Shown here: piece after piece, positions 25,796 to 34,984 of the stretch
Layout: each line of letters opens with the position of its first letter
Numbering within the stretch: the first letter of the stretch is position 1
From: Saccharomonospora azurea NA-128
GTDB lineage: Bacteria; Actinomycetota; Actinomycetes; Mycobacteriales; Pseudonocardiaceae
DNA length: 64,000 nt
Direction: 5' to 3'
NCBI RefSeq assembly: GCF_000231055.2
Contig: NZ_CM001466.1
Span: 202,954-266,953, forward strand
Program-made: the position numbers and the translations under genes
The notes under the pieces: generated by a model
What the model saw: the letters and a program-made list of their open reading frames with translations, nothing else
What the model was told of the DNA's origin: nothing
The model's database searches: none

Positions 25796-25901
25796 GCGTG
25801 CTCCTTCGATCACGGCACCGGGCGAAGCGCTCCTCAGTCTGACACTGCTGTCCGTGATCGGTCCATCACCGATTTTCCCACCAGGACGGCGGCGGGGGCC
25901 G

Positions 25902-26624
25902 CTAGTCGGCCGACTGCTCGTTGTGGCTGCGTTGGTGCAGCGCCAGCATGCGCGCGTCGAGAGCCGCCGCGATCTCGGCGGCCGCTTTGAGTTCGGCGGC
26001 GAACTCCGGAGGTACCGCGCCGCCGCTTTTGTAGAAGAGTTCGTGCTCGGCCGCTGCCCAGAAATCCATCGCGATGGTCCGGATCTGCAGTTCCACGGTG
26101 ACCAGTTCGCTGCGGTCCGACAGCGCCACCGGCACCTTCATGATCAGGTGCAGACTCCGGTAGCCGTTCGGCTTCGGCGCGGCGATGTAGTCCTTGGTCT
26201 GCACGATCTCCATGTTGTGGCGCCGGAGCAGATCGCGGATGAGATAGACGTCGGACACGAACGGGCACACCACCCGGACTCCGGCGATGTCGTCGAGGTG
26301 CCGCCGCGCGCTCTCGGGATCGACCGGCAGGCCCCGCCGGCGAAGCTTCGCGACGATCGCCGCCGGACTTTTCACGCGCGAGGTGATGTGTTCGATCGGG
26401 TCGTGCTCGTGGATGTGGTCGAACTCCTCGCTCCAGATCCGGAGCTTCGTCATGATCTCGTCGATGGCGAACTTGTGCAGTCGCAGGATGTGCGTGGCCC
26501 GCCGGACGAAATCGGCGAGCACGCTGTCGTCCAACGCCGTGTCGGCCAGCGCCCCGACGGCCTCCCGGCGAGGCGACGACCACCCTGGCTCTGCTTCGCG
26601 CGGTGATCTTTCCGTGGGCAACAT
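25902..26624 (-). CDS. Small alarmone synthetase (RelA/SpoT synthetase domain)
   Basis: 240-residue (p)ppGpp synthetase without hydrolase or regulatory domains, RelQ/YjbM-like. Key elements: ITSRVKSPAAIVAKLRRRG (nucleotide-binding basic strand, about 90-108), DIAGVRVVCPFVSDVY (catalytic region), PKPNGYRSLHLIMKVP (G-loop) and VELQIRTIAMDFWAAAEHELFYK (Mg/GTP-binding). Such enzymes transfer pyrophosphate from ATP to GDP/GTP under stress. ATG 26624 is set by GGAGG 5 nt upstream; two in-frame starts further up lack this. Repeat copy B lies in its upstream spacer. Confidence 0.9.
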   Translation of the reverse strand: MLPTERSPREAEPGWSSPRREAVGALADTALDDSVLADFVRRATHILRLHKFAIDEIMTKLRIWSEEFDHIHEHDPIEHITSRVKSPAAIVAKLRRRGLPVDPESARRHLDDIAGVRVVCPFVSDVYLIRDLLRRHNMEIVQTKDYIAAPKPNGYRSLHLIMKVPVALSDRSELVTVELQIRTIAMDFWAAAEHELFYKSGGAVPPEFAAELKAAAEIAAALDARMLALHQRSHNEQSAD

Positions 26625-26718
26625 CGCCACCTCCGAGAGCATTCTCGACACCAGAATAGGTTCGAGTCGGAGCCGCTCGCCGCAACTGTGGGATGGGCCT
26701 CACAGCCCCTGCTGCATC

Positions 26719-26786
26719 GTGTCCGCGCTTCCCGTACGCATGTCCGCGCCCTGCGACGCCGACACGCGTACGCAGGGCGCGGACAC
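26719..26786. repeat. 21-bp repeat element, copy B (compact palindromic form)
   Basis: Unit 1 (26719-26739) and unit 2 (26740-26760) are 21 bp each and direct; an inverted unit follows. TGTCCGCGCCCTGCG (26741-26755) pairs perfectly with 26771-26785. The first 25 bp including flank (CATCGTGTCCGCGCTTCC...) are identical to copy C. It lies between the secreted sugar-active protein gene (downstream of its stop) and the alarmone synthetase gene. Confidence 0.85.
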
Positions 26787-26838
26787 GGCTGCTGGTGATC
26801 CCACCGCCCAGTTGGGTCCGGAGGGTCTCAGTCCCACA

Positions 26839-29800
26839 TCAGCGCTGCGGTTCGATCCACACGTTGCGGTAGCGGACCTCGTTGCCGTGGTCCTGTAGGA
26901 GGATCCGCCCGGCGGTGGGGCCCTCGGGGCGGCCGTTGCCGGTGGGGCCGGCGAGGGCGACGTCGTCGTGGACGGTGACCCCGTTCCACACCACCGTGAC
27001 CCGGGCGTCCTCGACCTTGTTCCCGTCGTCGTCGAAGCGGGCGGCGCGGAACGTGATGTCGTAGGTCTGCCACATCTCCGGTGCTGTCGCGGCGTTGACG
27101 TCGGCGGCCTTGAACTTGTAGATCGCGGCCGCGTCGTCGTCGTTCAACGGGACCTTGCCGTAGGAGTCGAGGACCTGAACTTCGTAGCGTTCCTGCAGGT
27201 ACACGCCGCTGTTCGCCCGGTCCTGGCCGGTGACGTCCGGTGGATACTCCGGCAGCCAGAACTCGACGTGCAGGCGGAAGTCCTCGAAGGACTGCTCGGT
27301 GCGGATGTCTCCGCAGCACACCTCCATCGCGCCGTCGACCAGCGGCCACTGCGCCGTGCGGCCGTCGGTGTGTTGCCAGGCGCCGCGGTTCTGCCCGTCG
27401 AACAACGTGATGCGCTCGCCCTGCCGGTGCACCGTGATGAGGTCGAGATTGACGTGCCCGATGTCGTCCGGTCCGTGGGTGTAGGTGATGGTGTTGTGCC
27501 CTGCTCGGAGTCGCACGGATTCCGTCCGGCTGGACCAGCTGTCCCAGTCGCCGGTGCTGAGCAGATCGATCTGCCTGGGTTCGCGGCCGTTGACCGCCAT
27601 GCTGAGGCTCTTGGTGCCCTCGGCGGGGTTCGGGCCGTTGGAGTAGCGCAGTCCGATGTCGTGAACGCCGCCGCGTTCCACGGTGACGTGGAACGTCGTG
27701 GACGCGCCCTCGGTGCCGTAGCCGTCGACGAACCCACCGCCCGAGTATCCAATGTGGTTTGTGGCGATGGCCGCGCCGCCGGAGAGCGTCGCCTCCTCGG
27801 CTTCGTACGTCGTCACCGGCGGCTCCGCGCCCGGCAGCCGGTTGAGCGTGTACCAGGCTTCGGTGCTCCACAGCGACTGACCGTCGGCCGAGGTGAACGG
27901 CCTCGGCGAGCGGACGTGCACCACGCGATCGGGGCGTAGGCCGGCGATGGTCAGCGTGACCGTGGTGCCGTCCTCGGACAGCGTCGCCGACGTCACCGGG
28001 AGAGTCTCCTCGTCGACCTTCGGTCCGCCGTAGTTCGGCGTCGGCACGTACCGCCACTGCGTGACCCGGTAGTGAGCCGCCAGGTCCTGCGCCGTCTCCT
28101 CCGACACGGGACGGGTGTATTCGAGCTCGAACCCGCCCGGCACGGCGCGCATCGCGCGGATGTCGAACGCGTTGTCGCCGGTCGGGGTCAACTTCTGCAG
28201 GCCGTGGGTGAGCTTGCCCTCCTGGCCCCAGTTGCCTCCCGCGCCGAGGCCACCCAGGTAGATCGCGCCGTCCGGGCCCGTGGTGATGCGGTTGACGCCC
28301 ACCTCGAGTCCCTGGGTCATCCGGAACACCGCGCCCTGGTACTCGCCCTTCACCTTCTCCACGAAGGCGCGTTGGATACCGCCGTAGGTGACGTCGCCGA
28401 ACAGGAGCTGCCCGGCGAACGGGCCTTCCTCGACCGACAGCGGTGTGCTGGGGGAGTTGGCGATCTCGTTCTGCGGCAGCCACAACACCGGCTTGGTCAC
28501 CGGCTGCTCGTCGAAGGGGCCGGCCGGATTGGTGTAGTGGTTGAAGAACCGGTCCTGCTTGATGTGGACGAGCTTCGAGGCGGGAAGCCAGCCGCCCTGG
28601 TTGTCCGTCACGAACAGCTCGTCGCCCGGACCCCAGCCGAGGCCGTTGGGCGTGCGCAGCCCGCCCGCGACGTGGGAGACCTCGCCGGTCCGGCGGTTCA
28701 CCTTGATCGTCGTGCCGCGATTCTCCGACGGCTGAGGATCGGTGGTGGCGCCACCGTAGTCGATGGCCACCGACAGGTTCGCGTAGAAGAAGCCGTCGCG
28801 GTAGAGCAGTCCGAAGGCGAACTCGTGGAAGTTGTCGCTGAACGGCCAGGTCGCCACCGTGTGGTACTCGTCGACGACGTCGTCGCCGTCGACGTCGACC
28901 AGTTCGGTCAGCTCGTGCTTCTGCGACACGTAGATCGTGCCGTCGACGACCGCCAGGCCCATGGGCTCCTTCAGCCCCTCGGCGACGCGGGTGACGCTCA
29001 CCGTTTCCGGGCTGGTGTCGCCGGTGACGTTGTCCAGCAGGTAGACCTCACCCGTGACGTTGTCCGTGCCGCCCCAGGTGGCGATCGCCAACCGGCCGTC
29101 GGGAAGCCAGTCCATCGCCGACACCTGTGGCTCGAACCCCTCGGGACGGAGATCGGTGAGTGCGTAGTTGGGGTGCACGTCGGTGAGCGGCATCCCGTCG
29201 CCCGGCGTGTCGGTGCCGCTCTCGCACTCCTTGCGGCCCGGCGCCGTGACGCGGACGACGTCGGCGTCGGTGCTCAGCACCGAGCTCGGCATCACCTCGA
29301 AATCCGCTGCGCCGGGCGGCCGCCACTCCAGCGTCACCTGCTGCTCGCCGGTGCGGTCGAAGTGCTCGACGAGCAGCGAGTGATATCCGGTGGTGAGGCG
29401 GGTGGTGCCCTCCTTCGGCTCGGCCGCGTGCAGACCGTCGTGGTCGATGACGACGTCGTCGTCGATCGTGAGTCGCGAGCCGTCGTCGCTGGTGAGCCGG
29501 AACGTGTACTCGCCGTCCTCGGCGACGTCGAGGTTGGCGATGGCGTGGGAGACGAAGTGGTCGTCGATGCCACCGAAGTCCTCGGTGGAGGTCCAGTCGA
29601 TGGCGGGCTTCAGCACGTCGACGTTGGGAGTCTGACCGGGTTTCAGTGTGCAGATCTCGCTCATCGGCTGCTGCACGTCGTACACCCGCAGGGTGACACC
29701 CGGTTCCTGCGGGGGAATGTCGGCCTGCGCTGCGGCGTGGGCCGGGAGGAGGAGTCCGGTGGTGACCATCGAGGCGGTGAGGACGCTGACGACTCTGACG

Positions 29801-29847
29801 GTGGTGTTGCGTCCGGATGGGCGGCGGCGGGACGGTTTCGGCTGCAT
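26839..29847 (-). CDS. Secreted multidomain sugar-active protein (PA14-like, beta-propeller, CBM, 3-keto-disaccharide hydrolase)
   Basis: 1002-residue exported protein. Order: signal peptide (about 1-42, ending AHAAAQA); PA14-like domain (about 45-195); six-bladed soluble glucose dehydrogenase/sorbosone-type propeller (about 225-560, with FAFGLLYRDGFFYANLS and DNQGGWLPASK); a linker; CBM6/35-like domain (about 680-790, YEAEEATLSGGA...GYSGGGFVDGYG); and a C-terminal DUF1080/3-keto-disaccharide hydrolase domain (about 800-1002, TLFDGQNRGAWQHTDG...). Together these suggest binding and cleaving oxidised glycosides outside the cell. ATG 29847 is preceded by AGGAGCG. It lies between repeat copies B and C. 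Confidence 0.88.
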   Translation of the reverse strand: MQPKPSRRRPSGRNTTVRVVSVLTASMVTTGLLLPAHAAAQADIPPQEPGVTLRVYDVQQPMSEICTLKPGQTPNVDVLKPAIDWTSTEDFGGIDDHFVSHAIANLDVAEDGEYTFRLTSDDGSRLTIDDDVVIDHDGLHAAEPKEGTTRLTTGYHSLLVEHFDRTGEQQVTLEWRPPGAADFEVMPSSVLSTDADVVRVTAPGRKECESGTDTPGDGMPLTDVHPNYALTDLRPEGFEPQVSAMDWLPDGRLAIATWGGTDNVTGEVYLLDNVTGDTSPETVSVTRVAEGLKEPMGLAVVDGTIYVSQKHELTELVDVDGDDVVDEYHTVATWPFSDNFHEFAFGLLYRDGFFYANLSVAIDYGGATTDPQPSENRGTTIKVNRRTGEVSHVAGGLRTPNGLGWGPGDELFVTDNQGGWLPASKLVHIKQDRFFNHYTNPAGPFDEQPVTKPVLWLPQNEIANSPSTPLSVEEGPFAGQLLFGDVTYGGIQRAFVEKVKGEYQGAVFRMTQGLEVGVNRITTGPDGAIYLGGLGAGGNWGQEGKLTHGLQKLTPTGDNAFDIRAMRAVPGGFELEYTRPVSEETAQDLAAHYRVTQWRYVPTPNYGGPKVDEETLPVTSATLSEDGTTVTLTIAGLRPDRVVHVRSPRPFTSADGQSLWSTEAWYTLNRLPGAEPPVTTYEAEEATLSGGAAIATNHIGYSGGGFVDGYGTEGASTTFHVTVERGGVHDIGLRYSNGPNPAEGTKSLSMAVNGREPRQIDLLSTGDWDSWSSRTESVRLRAGHNTITYTHGPDDIGHVNLDLITVHRQGERITLFDGQNRGAWQHTDGRTAQWPLVDGAMEVCCGDIRTEQSFEDFRLHVEFWLPEYPPDVTGQDRANSGVYLQERYEVQVLDSYGKVPLNDDDAAAIYKFKAADVNAATAPEMWQTYDITFRAARFDDDGNKVEDARVTVVWNGVTVHDDVALAGPTGNGRPEGPTAGRILLQDHGNEVRYRNVWIEPQR

Positions 29848-30020
29848 TCACGCTCCTCGTGGCGTGGCGGATCGCTGCGGGGTCGATCACCGGGCAACAC
29901 GTGTGGAGTGCCGACGCGTCGTGCACGTGACGATAGAAGTCCGTCACGCGGCCGTCGAGAGGATTTTGTTCAATTCATGCAGAACGAGTAGTGCGATACC
30001 CAGAAGTCGCCCTCAGCATC

Positions 30021-30088
30021 GTGTCCGCGCTTCCCGTACGCGTGTTCGCGCCGTGCGACGCCAACACGCGTACGCAGACGGCGGACAC
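30021..30088. repeat. 21-bp repeat element, copy C (compact palindromic form)
   Basis: Units at 30021-30041 and 30042-30062, then an inverted unit to 30088. CGTACGCGTGTT (30035-30046) pairs perfectly with 30063-30074. Compared with copy B, a C in the stem is T here and its partner G is A, a compensatory change. It lies 17 bp after the permease stop (minus strand) and before the secreted 1002-residue gene. Confidence 0.85.
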
Positions 30089-30105
30089 GGCTGTGTCGGG
30101 GACGG

Positions 30106-31485
30106 TCACTTGCCGAGCTTGCCCGGATCGAATGTCGTGCGGCGTTCGACGAGCGCGTTGATCAGCCAGAAGAGGAGGCCGATCGCCAGCAGGATGCCCG
30201 CCACGATGTACTCCGTGGCGGGCCGGCCGGACAGCGGGCTCGCGAAGAACGCGCAGGTCACCGCTCCCAGGATCGGTACCCAGGTCGGTGCGCGGAAGTG
30301 TTCGTGCTCGACCTCGTCGCGCCGCAGCACGAGCACGGCGATGTTGACGACCGTGAACACGGCGAGCAGCAGCAGCGACGTCGTGCTGCCCAGATCGGCG
30401 ATCTCCAGCGTGCTCACCAGGATCACCGCGAGCAGGCTGGTGAACAGGATCGAGACCCACGGCGTGCGGCGGGCCGGGTGCACCACGGCGAACGGCGACG
30501 GGATGACGTGCTCCTGCGCCATGCCGTACACGAGCCTGCTGGCCATCATCATGTTGATCAGGGCGGTGTTGGTGACGGCGAACAGGGCGATCAACGAGAA
30601 GACGAACGGCGGGAACCACGGCGCCGCGGCCTGCACGACCAGGAGCAGCGGTCCGTCGGAGGCGGCCAGCGTGTCGGTCGGCACGAGGGTCGAGGTGATC
30701 AGCGCGATCAGCAGGTAGATGGTGGCGGTGATGCTCATTCCGAGCAGGAGAGCGCGCGGGAACGACCTGGTGGGGTTCTTGGTTTCCTCGGCCATGTTGA
30801 CCGAGTCCTCGAAGCCGACCATCGCGAAGAACGCGAGTGCGGTGGCCGAGGTGACCGCGAGCAGCGGCGTGGTGTCGGGATCGAACCTCACCAGCCGACC
30901 GGGGTCGGGGTCGATGTCGGGGCTGTGCGTCCCGGTGAACAGGGCGTAGGCACCGAACACGATCACGATGAGCAGTCCGGTGATCTCCACACAGGTCAGG
31001 ACCACGTTCATCCGGACCGACTCGCTGACGCCCCGGAAGTTGATCACGGACAGGAGTACCAGGAACCCGATCGCCACGAGCCACGCCCAGCCGGAGACGT
31101 TCTCACCGACGATCGCCTCCAGGTAGTCGCCGCTGAACGCCTGCGCCGCGGACGATGCCGAGGTGATGCCCGAACTCATCACCGCGAACGCGATGAGGAA
31201 GGTCAGAAGGTGCACGCCGAAGGCCTTGTGCACGTACAGCGGCGCGCCCCCGGCCCTCGGGTACTTGCCGACCAGCTCCAGGTAGCTGAACGCGGTGAGG
31301 AAGGCGACGACGAAGGCGATCAGGAAGGGCAGCCACAGCGCTCCGCCGACCTTGCCCGCGACCTCGCCGGTGAGCGCGTAGATCGTCGTCCCGAGGATGT
31401 CCCCGATGATGAAGAACAGCAGCATCCGGGGGCCGATCGCCTTCTTGAGGGCGACCTTCGGCACGGCAGGGGGCTCGCCGGGCAC
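30106..31485 (-). CDS. APC-family amino acid permease
   Basis: 459-residue integral membrane permease with about 12 hydrophobic helices. The first helix carries FFIIGDILGTTIYALTGEVAGKVGG, matching the unwound substrate-binding GxG region of APC transporters; AMVGFEDSVNMAEETKNPTRSFPRALLLGM is the conserved helix 6-7 loop with the E-x2-P-x-R pattern. Probably an amino acid/proton symporter; substrate unknown. GTG 31485 has GAGGAG at 6 nt. A lipoprotein gene lies upstream on the same strand, 272 bp away. Confidence 0.9.
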   Translation of the reverse strand: MPGEPPAVPKVALKKAIGPRMLLFFIIGDILGTTIYALTGEVAGKVGGALWLPFLIAFVVAFLTAFSYLELVGKYPRAGGAPLYVHKAFGVHLLTFLIAFAVMSSGITSASSAAQAFSGDYLEAIVGENVSGWAWLVAIGFLVLLSVINFRGVSESVRMNVVLTCVEITGLLIVIVFGAYALFTGTHSPDIDPDPGRLVRFDPDTTPLLAVTSATALAFFAMVGFEDSVNMAEETKNPTRSFPRALLLGMSITATIYLLIALITSTLVPTDTLAASDGPLLLVVQAAAPWFPPFVFSLIALFAVTNTALINMMMASRLVYGMAQEHVIPSPFAVVHPARRTPWVSILFTSLLAVILVSTLEIADLGSTTSLLLLAVFTVVNIAVLVLRRDEVEHEHFRAPTWVPILGAVTCAFFASPLSGRPATEYIVAGILLAIGLLFWLINALVERRTTFDPGKLGK

Positions 31486-31757
31486 GTTCTTCTCCTCTGT
31501 CGCGAAGTGCGCGGCGCGTCCGGGCGGGGGTGTGGCCCCGCCCGGACGTCGGGTGCCGCGGTGGTGGTACGTCCGCGGGGGACTACCCACTCTGCGACGA
31601 GGCGATGCGGCACGGACGTGGACGCGGTCGGGCCACGGGCGAGGAACATGAGCGGGAGATCCGGTGGAAGCGGAAGGTCAGCTCGGCGAGAACGCTCGGA
31701 CTCCGCTGCCGAGCCCGTGCAGTGGAGTCCGAGCGAGAGTGCCCGTTCGGGCGAGGC

Positions 31758-32843
31758 TTACGTCGTGACGGTGAGCTCCGCGGTGAACGGTTCCCAGTCG
31801 TGCACCTTGGCGGAGTTTCCGGCACCGACCTTGACCTGTGGTTCCACCACCACGGTCACGGACTCGGTGTCGGCGGGGATCTGGAACACCGCGTTGCTCT
31901 GGAACGCGCTGCGGAGACCGGAGGGATCGTTGTCCGGTCGCACCGTCTTGCCGTTGTCGAGCGTGAGGTGCATGGTCGACTCGTCGAAGCTGGTGGCGCT
32001 GAACTCGGCCCAGCTCATCTCCACCGAGAGATACACGTTGCTGGCGTCGGCCCACCCGTCGCCGCCGTCGCCGCGGTGGAGCCAGGGCGTCACGAAGGCG
32101 CTCTCGACGGAGCCGGCCATCCGCTGCGTGTCACCCGTCCACCCGGTGAACGTCTCCTCGAACTCCTCGGCTGAGGTGACGTCGACGCCGTGGCCGACGG
32201 TCTCGTAGATGTGGTCGACGTCGCTGGCGACGCGATGCCCGTCGATCAGGCTCAGGCTCTGGAACTTCCCGTCGGTCTCCACTTCGAGCACGGCGGAGTC
32301 CGGGCCCCGGTCCTCCGGCACGCTGACCACGATCGTGCCCCGGTGCATCGTGCCCTCGGAGGTGTCGAACACCTCGAACACGGCGTTGCCGTCGATCGCC
32401 ACGGACACCTCGCTGTCGGGAATCTCCCCACGCGGTTCCCATTGCGGGTCGTCGGAGGTGTACTCGACGGCGTAGAAGGTCTGCCCCTCGGCGGGATGGA
32501 CGGCCTCGATCGGCTCGCCGGTGTCCGTCGTTCCGGGCGAGGAGCCGGTGAGGTCGGCGTACAGGTCGGCCGTGATCGTGTCGAGCTGCGCGATGCCGGT
32601 GATGCTCAACTCGACCCCGGGCGCGAGCACGCGGGCGTCGTCGGAGTCGTCGACGTCCGAGAACGAAGCGTCGATCGACCTGCTCGTCACTCCCGCGAGG
32701 TCGGCCTCGGCCTGGAACGCGTCGTCGGGGACGTCGGCGGACGCCAGGTCCGCGTCGGCCCCTCCTCCACACGCGGGGAGCACGAGCGCCGCCGCTGTCG
32801 CCAGACCCGCCATCGCAGCGGGACGTGCACGGAATCTACGCAT
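31758..32843 (-). CDS. Lipoprotein of unknown function
   Basis: 361-residue lipoprotein. The signal RFRARPAAMAGLATAAALVLPACGGG ends in a lipobox (LPAC, Cys about 25). The mature part is acidic and beta-rich, with no domain I recognise; repeated patterns such as DSAVLEVETDGKFQSLSL and WAEFSATSFDESTMHLTLDNGKTV suggest two tandem beta-sandwiches of about 150 residues. It is followed by a gap and the APC permease on the same strand, but the spacing argues for separate transcripts. Confidence 0.78.
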   Translation of the reverse strand: MRRFRARPAAMAGLATAAALVLPACGGGADADLASADVPDDAFQAEADLAGVTSRSIDASFSDVDDSDDARVLAPGVELSITGIAQLDTITADLYADLTGSSPGTTDTGEPIEAVHPAEGQTFYAVEYTSDDPQWEPRGEIPDSEVSVAIDGNAVFEVFDTSEGTMHRGTIVVSVPEDRGPDSAVLEVETDGKFQSLSLIDGHRVASDVDHIYETVGHGVDVTSAEEFEETFTGWTGDTQRMAGSVESAFVTPWLHRGDGGDGWADASNVYLSVEMSWAEFSATSFDESTMHLTLDNGKTVRPDNDPSGLRSAFQSNAVFQIPADTESVTVVVEPQVKVGAGNSAKVHDWEPFTAELTVTT

Positions 32844-33079
32844 TGTTCTTCAGGTACCCCTTCGTTGCGCAGCATGGACTGCACACAGCCGCTCGTCCGT
32901 GCGCGGTCGTCGACCACGCGCACGCCCCGAAACGCCCCGGCCGGTGTCTCAGCGGCCTGAGCGTAAACGGTCACAGTGGGATCTTTCGGGCCTCGTGGTG
33001 GTGTTCACACCGGACCGCCGTTGTTCGCCCCTGAGCCATCCGGCTGGTACGTGCTCGTCGACCTCGACCTTCACGGTGA

Positions 33080-33112
33080 TCGAGTTGATCATTGTTCGAG
33101 CTGATCACTCGA
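33080..33112 (+). promoter_or_regulatory. Imperfect inverted repeat before the secreted nuclease gene
   Basis: TCGAGTTGATCA (33080-33091) faces TGATCACTCGA (33102-33112), complementary except for one extra T. It is A+T-rich for this genome and ends 16 nt before the GTG, covering the promoter or leader. The 200 bp further upstream show no gene. Confidence 0.4.
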
Positions 33113-33128
33113 CGACCTGGAGGTTGCT

Positions 33129-33779
33129 GTGCCCCACACGTCGATTCTGTCCCTTCGAGCGTGGCTCGGCGTCGTGCTCGCCACGGTGGTCACGGCGGCC
33201 CTGCTCGTCGCCGTGGCCCAGCCCGCGGCGGCGACGGCTCCCCGGATCCCCACCAAGGCGACCGCGCAGGCCGAGCTCAACGCGCTGCGCGTGGCTCCGG
33301 AGGGTTCCATGACGGGCTACTCGCGCGACGCGTTCCCGCACTGGAACGCCGTGTCCGGAAACTGCAACGCCCGGGAGGAGGTGCTCAAGCGCGACGGCAT
33401 CGACGTCACCGTCGGCAACGACTGCTACCCGACCTCGGGCCGCTGGTACAGCCCTTACGACAACGTCACCGTGTACTCGGCCTCCGAAGTGGACATCGAC
33501 CACGTGGTTCCGCTGGCGGAGGCGTGGCGGTCCGGCGCGAGCAGCTGGACCACCAGCAAACGGGCGGACTTCGCCAACGACCTGTACTGGCCGCAGCTGA
33601 GGGCGGCGAGTGCGGCGTCGAACCGCGCGAAGGGCGACCGCGACCCCGCTTCCTGGAAGCCGCGCGCCACGTATCACTGCACGTACAGCAAGATGTGGAT
33701 CCGCACCAAGTACGCTTGGGGGCTCAGCGTGCAGTCCGCCGAGAAGAGCGCGCTGCAGAGCATGCTCAGCACCTGCTGA
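33129..33779 (+). CDS. Secreted HNH nuclease-like protein (DUF1524/GmrSD C-terminal type)
   Basis: 216-residue exported protein. Residues 1-38 are a signal peptide (LGVVLATVVTAALLVAVAQPAAATA). The HNH core is EVDIDHVVPLAEAWRSGASSW (about 116-136) followed by FANDLYWPQLRAASAASNRAKGDRDPASWKP, with the Asp-His, Asn and final residues expected of this beta-beta-alpha metal nuclease. Four cysteines (NCN, NDC, YHC and the C-terminal Cys) may make disulfides. Such proteins are common in actinomycetes and may degrade external DNA or RNA. GTG 33129 follows GGAGGTTGCT. Confidence 0.87.
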   Translation: MPHTSILSLRAWLGVVLATVVTAALLVAVAQPAAATAPRIPTKATAQAELNALRVAPEGSMTGYSRDAFPHWNAVSGNCNAREEVLKRDGIDVTVGNDCYPTSGRWYSPYDNVTVYSASEVDIDHVVPLAEAWRSGASSWTTSKRADFANDLYWPQLRAASAASNRAKGDRDPASWKPRATYHCTYSKMWIRTKYAWGLSVQSAEKSALQSMLSTC

Positions 33780-33791
33780 CGGGAGTTCGCC

Positions 33792-34052
33792 ATGCCGGAC
33801 CTGGTCTCGACCATCAGCGCCACCTCCGACGGTGTCATGACCAACGAGGTGGGGGTGATCACCGGAGACCTCGAACTGCACACCTCCTGCGGCGAGGACG
33901 GGACGTTGAGTCTGGCGATCCGCTACGTCGGCGCCCACGAGTGGTACACGCTCCAGGGCGCCGACTACCGCCTGCACGACCCACGGGACCACGAGGTCGT
34001 GCACCGTCTGCTGGTGAACCTCCTCGACCGGCCCGGCCCGCGGCGCCGCTGA
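33792..34052 (+). CDS. Small protein of unknown function
   Basis: 86-residue acidic protein, beta-rich in its first 60 residues (GVITGDLELHTSCGEDGTLSLAIRYVG) with a helical end. No family recognised, no signal or membrane segment. ATG 33792 is preceded by GGGAG. It sits 12 nt after the HNH gene and 16 nt before the DHDPS-like gene, all on the plus strand, so the three may share a transcript; an immunity role for the nuclease is possible but unsupported, because the nuclease is exported. Confidence 0.65.
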   Translation: MPDLVSTISATSDGVMTNEVGVITGDLELHTSCGEDGTLSLAIRYVGAHEWYTLQGADYRLHDPRDHEVVHRLLVNLLDRPGPRRR

Positions 34053-34068
34053 CAGGAGACTCGCCGTC

Positions 34069-34968
34069 GTGACGTTCACCGGGCTCAGCGCTTTCCCGCT
34101 CACGCCGCTCGTCGACGACGCGGTGGACGAGGACGGCGTCGCGACGCTCGTGCGGCGCCTGAGTGCCGCGGGGGTCGACTCGATCACGGCCCTCGGTTCG
34201 ACCGGCGGGTACGCCTACCTCACCCGGCAGGAGCGGGCCACCGTGGCGCGGCTGGCCGTCCAGCACGCGGGGTCGACGCCCGTGTTCGTCGGCATCGGCG
34301 CGCTGCGCACGTCGCAGGTGCTCGCGCACGCCGAGGACGCGCAGCGGGCCGGAGCAGCCGGGTTGCTGCTGGCGCCGATGACCTACCAGCCCCTCACCGC
34401 CGACGACGTGTTCACCCTCTTTCGCACGGTCGTCGAGAACAGCTCGGTGCCCGTCATCGTCTACGACAATCCCGGCACGACACACTTCACGTTCGGCCTG
34501 GACCTGTACGCGCGGATCGCGGAGTTGCCGGGCATCGCGTCGATCAAGATCCCGGGTGTGCCCGCCGATCTCGCCGAGGCACGCGAGCACGTCGCGAGGA
34601 TCCGCGCCGTCGTGCCCGAGCGGGTGACGATCGGGGTGTCCGGCGACGCCGCGGCGGCGACGGGGCTGGCCGCCGGGTGCGAGGCCTGGTACTCGGTCAT
34701 CGGCGGCACCCTGCCCGAACTCGCCCTCCGCATCACCCGCGCGGCGCGCACCGGCGATCACCGGGCGGCGCTGGCGGAATCCGAGCGGCTCACCCCGCTG
34801 TGGGAGGCGTTCGCGACCCTCGGCGGCAGCCTGCGCGTCACCGCCGCGATCGCCGAACAGCGGGGACTGGTGCGGCGCTCGTGCCTGCCGCTGCCGATCC
34901 TCGGACTCGACGACGCCGAGCGTGCCCACGTGGCCCGGCTGGTCGACGCTCTCGGCCTCGACTCCTGA
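34069..34968 (+). CDS. Dihydrodipicolinate synthase family lyase/aldolase
   Basis: 299-residue TIM-barrel enzyme of the DapA/N-acetylneuraminate lyase family. The Schiff-base lysine is K160 (SIKIPG) and the proton-shuttle tyrosine Y132 (VIVYDNPGTT); the pyruvate-binding motif GSTGGYAYL at residues 43-51 has the usual GS/T-T pattern. DapA itself is usually GTTGE; the YAY change and isolated context suggest a catabolic aldolase rather than lysine biosynthesis. GTG 34069 follows AGGAG. Confidence 0.87.
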   Translation: MTFTGLSAFPLTPLVDDAVDEDGVATLVRRLSAAGVDSITALGSTGGYAYLTRQERATVARLAVQHAGSTPVFVGIGALRTSQVLAHAEDAQRAGAAGLLLAPMTYQPLTADDVFTLFRTVVENSSVPVIVYDNPGTTHFTFGLDLYARIAELPGIASIKIPGVPADLAEAREHVARIRAVVPERVTIGVSGDAAAATGLAAGCEAWYSVIGGTLPELALRITRAARTGDHRAALAESERLTPLWEAFATLGGSLRVTAAIAEQRGLVRRSCLPLPILGLDDAERAHVARLVDALGLDS

Positions 34969-34984
34969 CCGGACTGCGGTCGCC

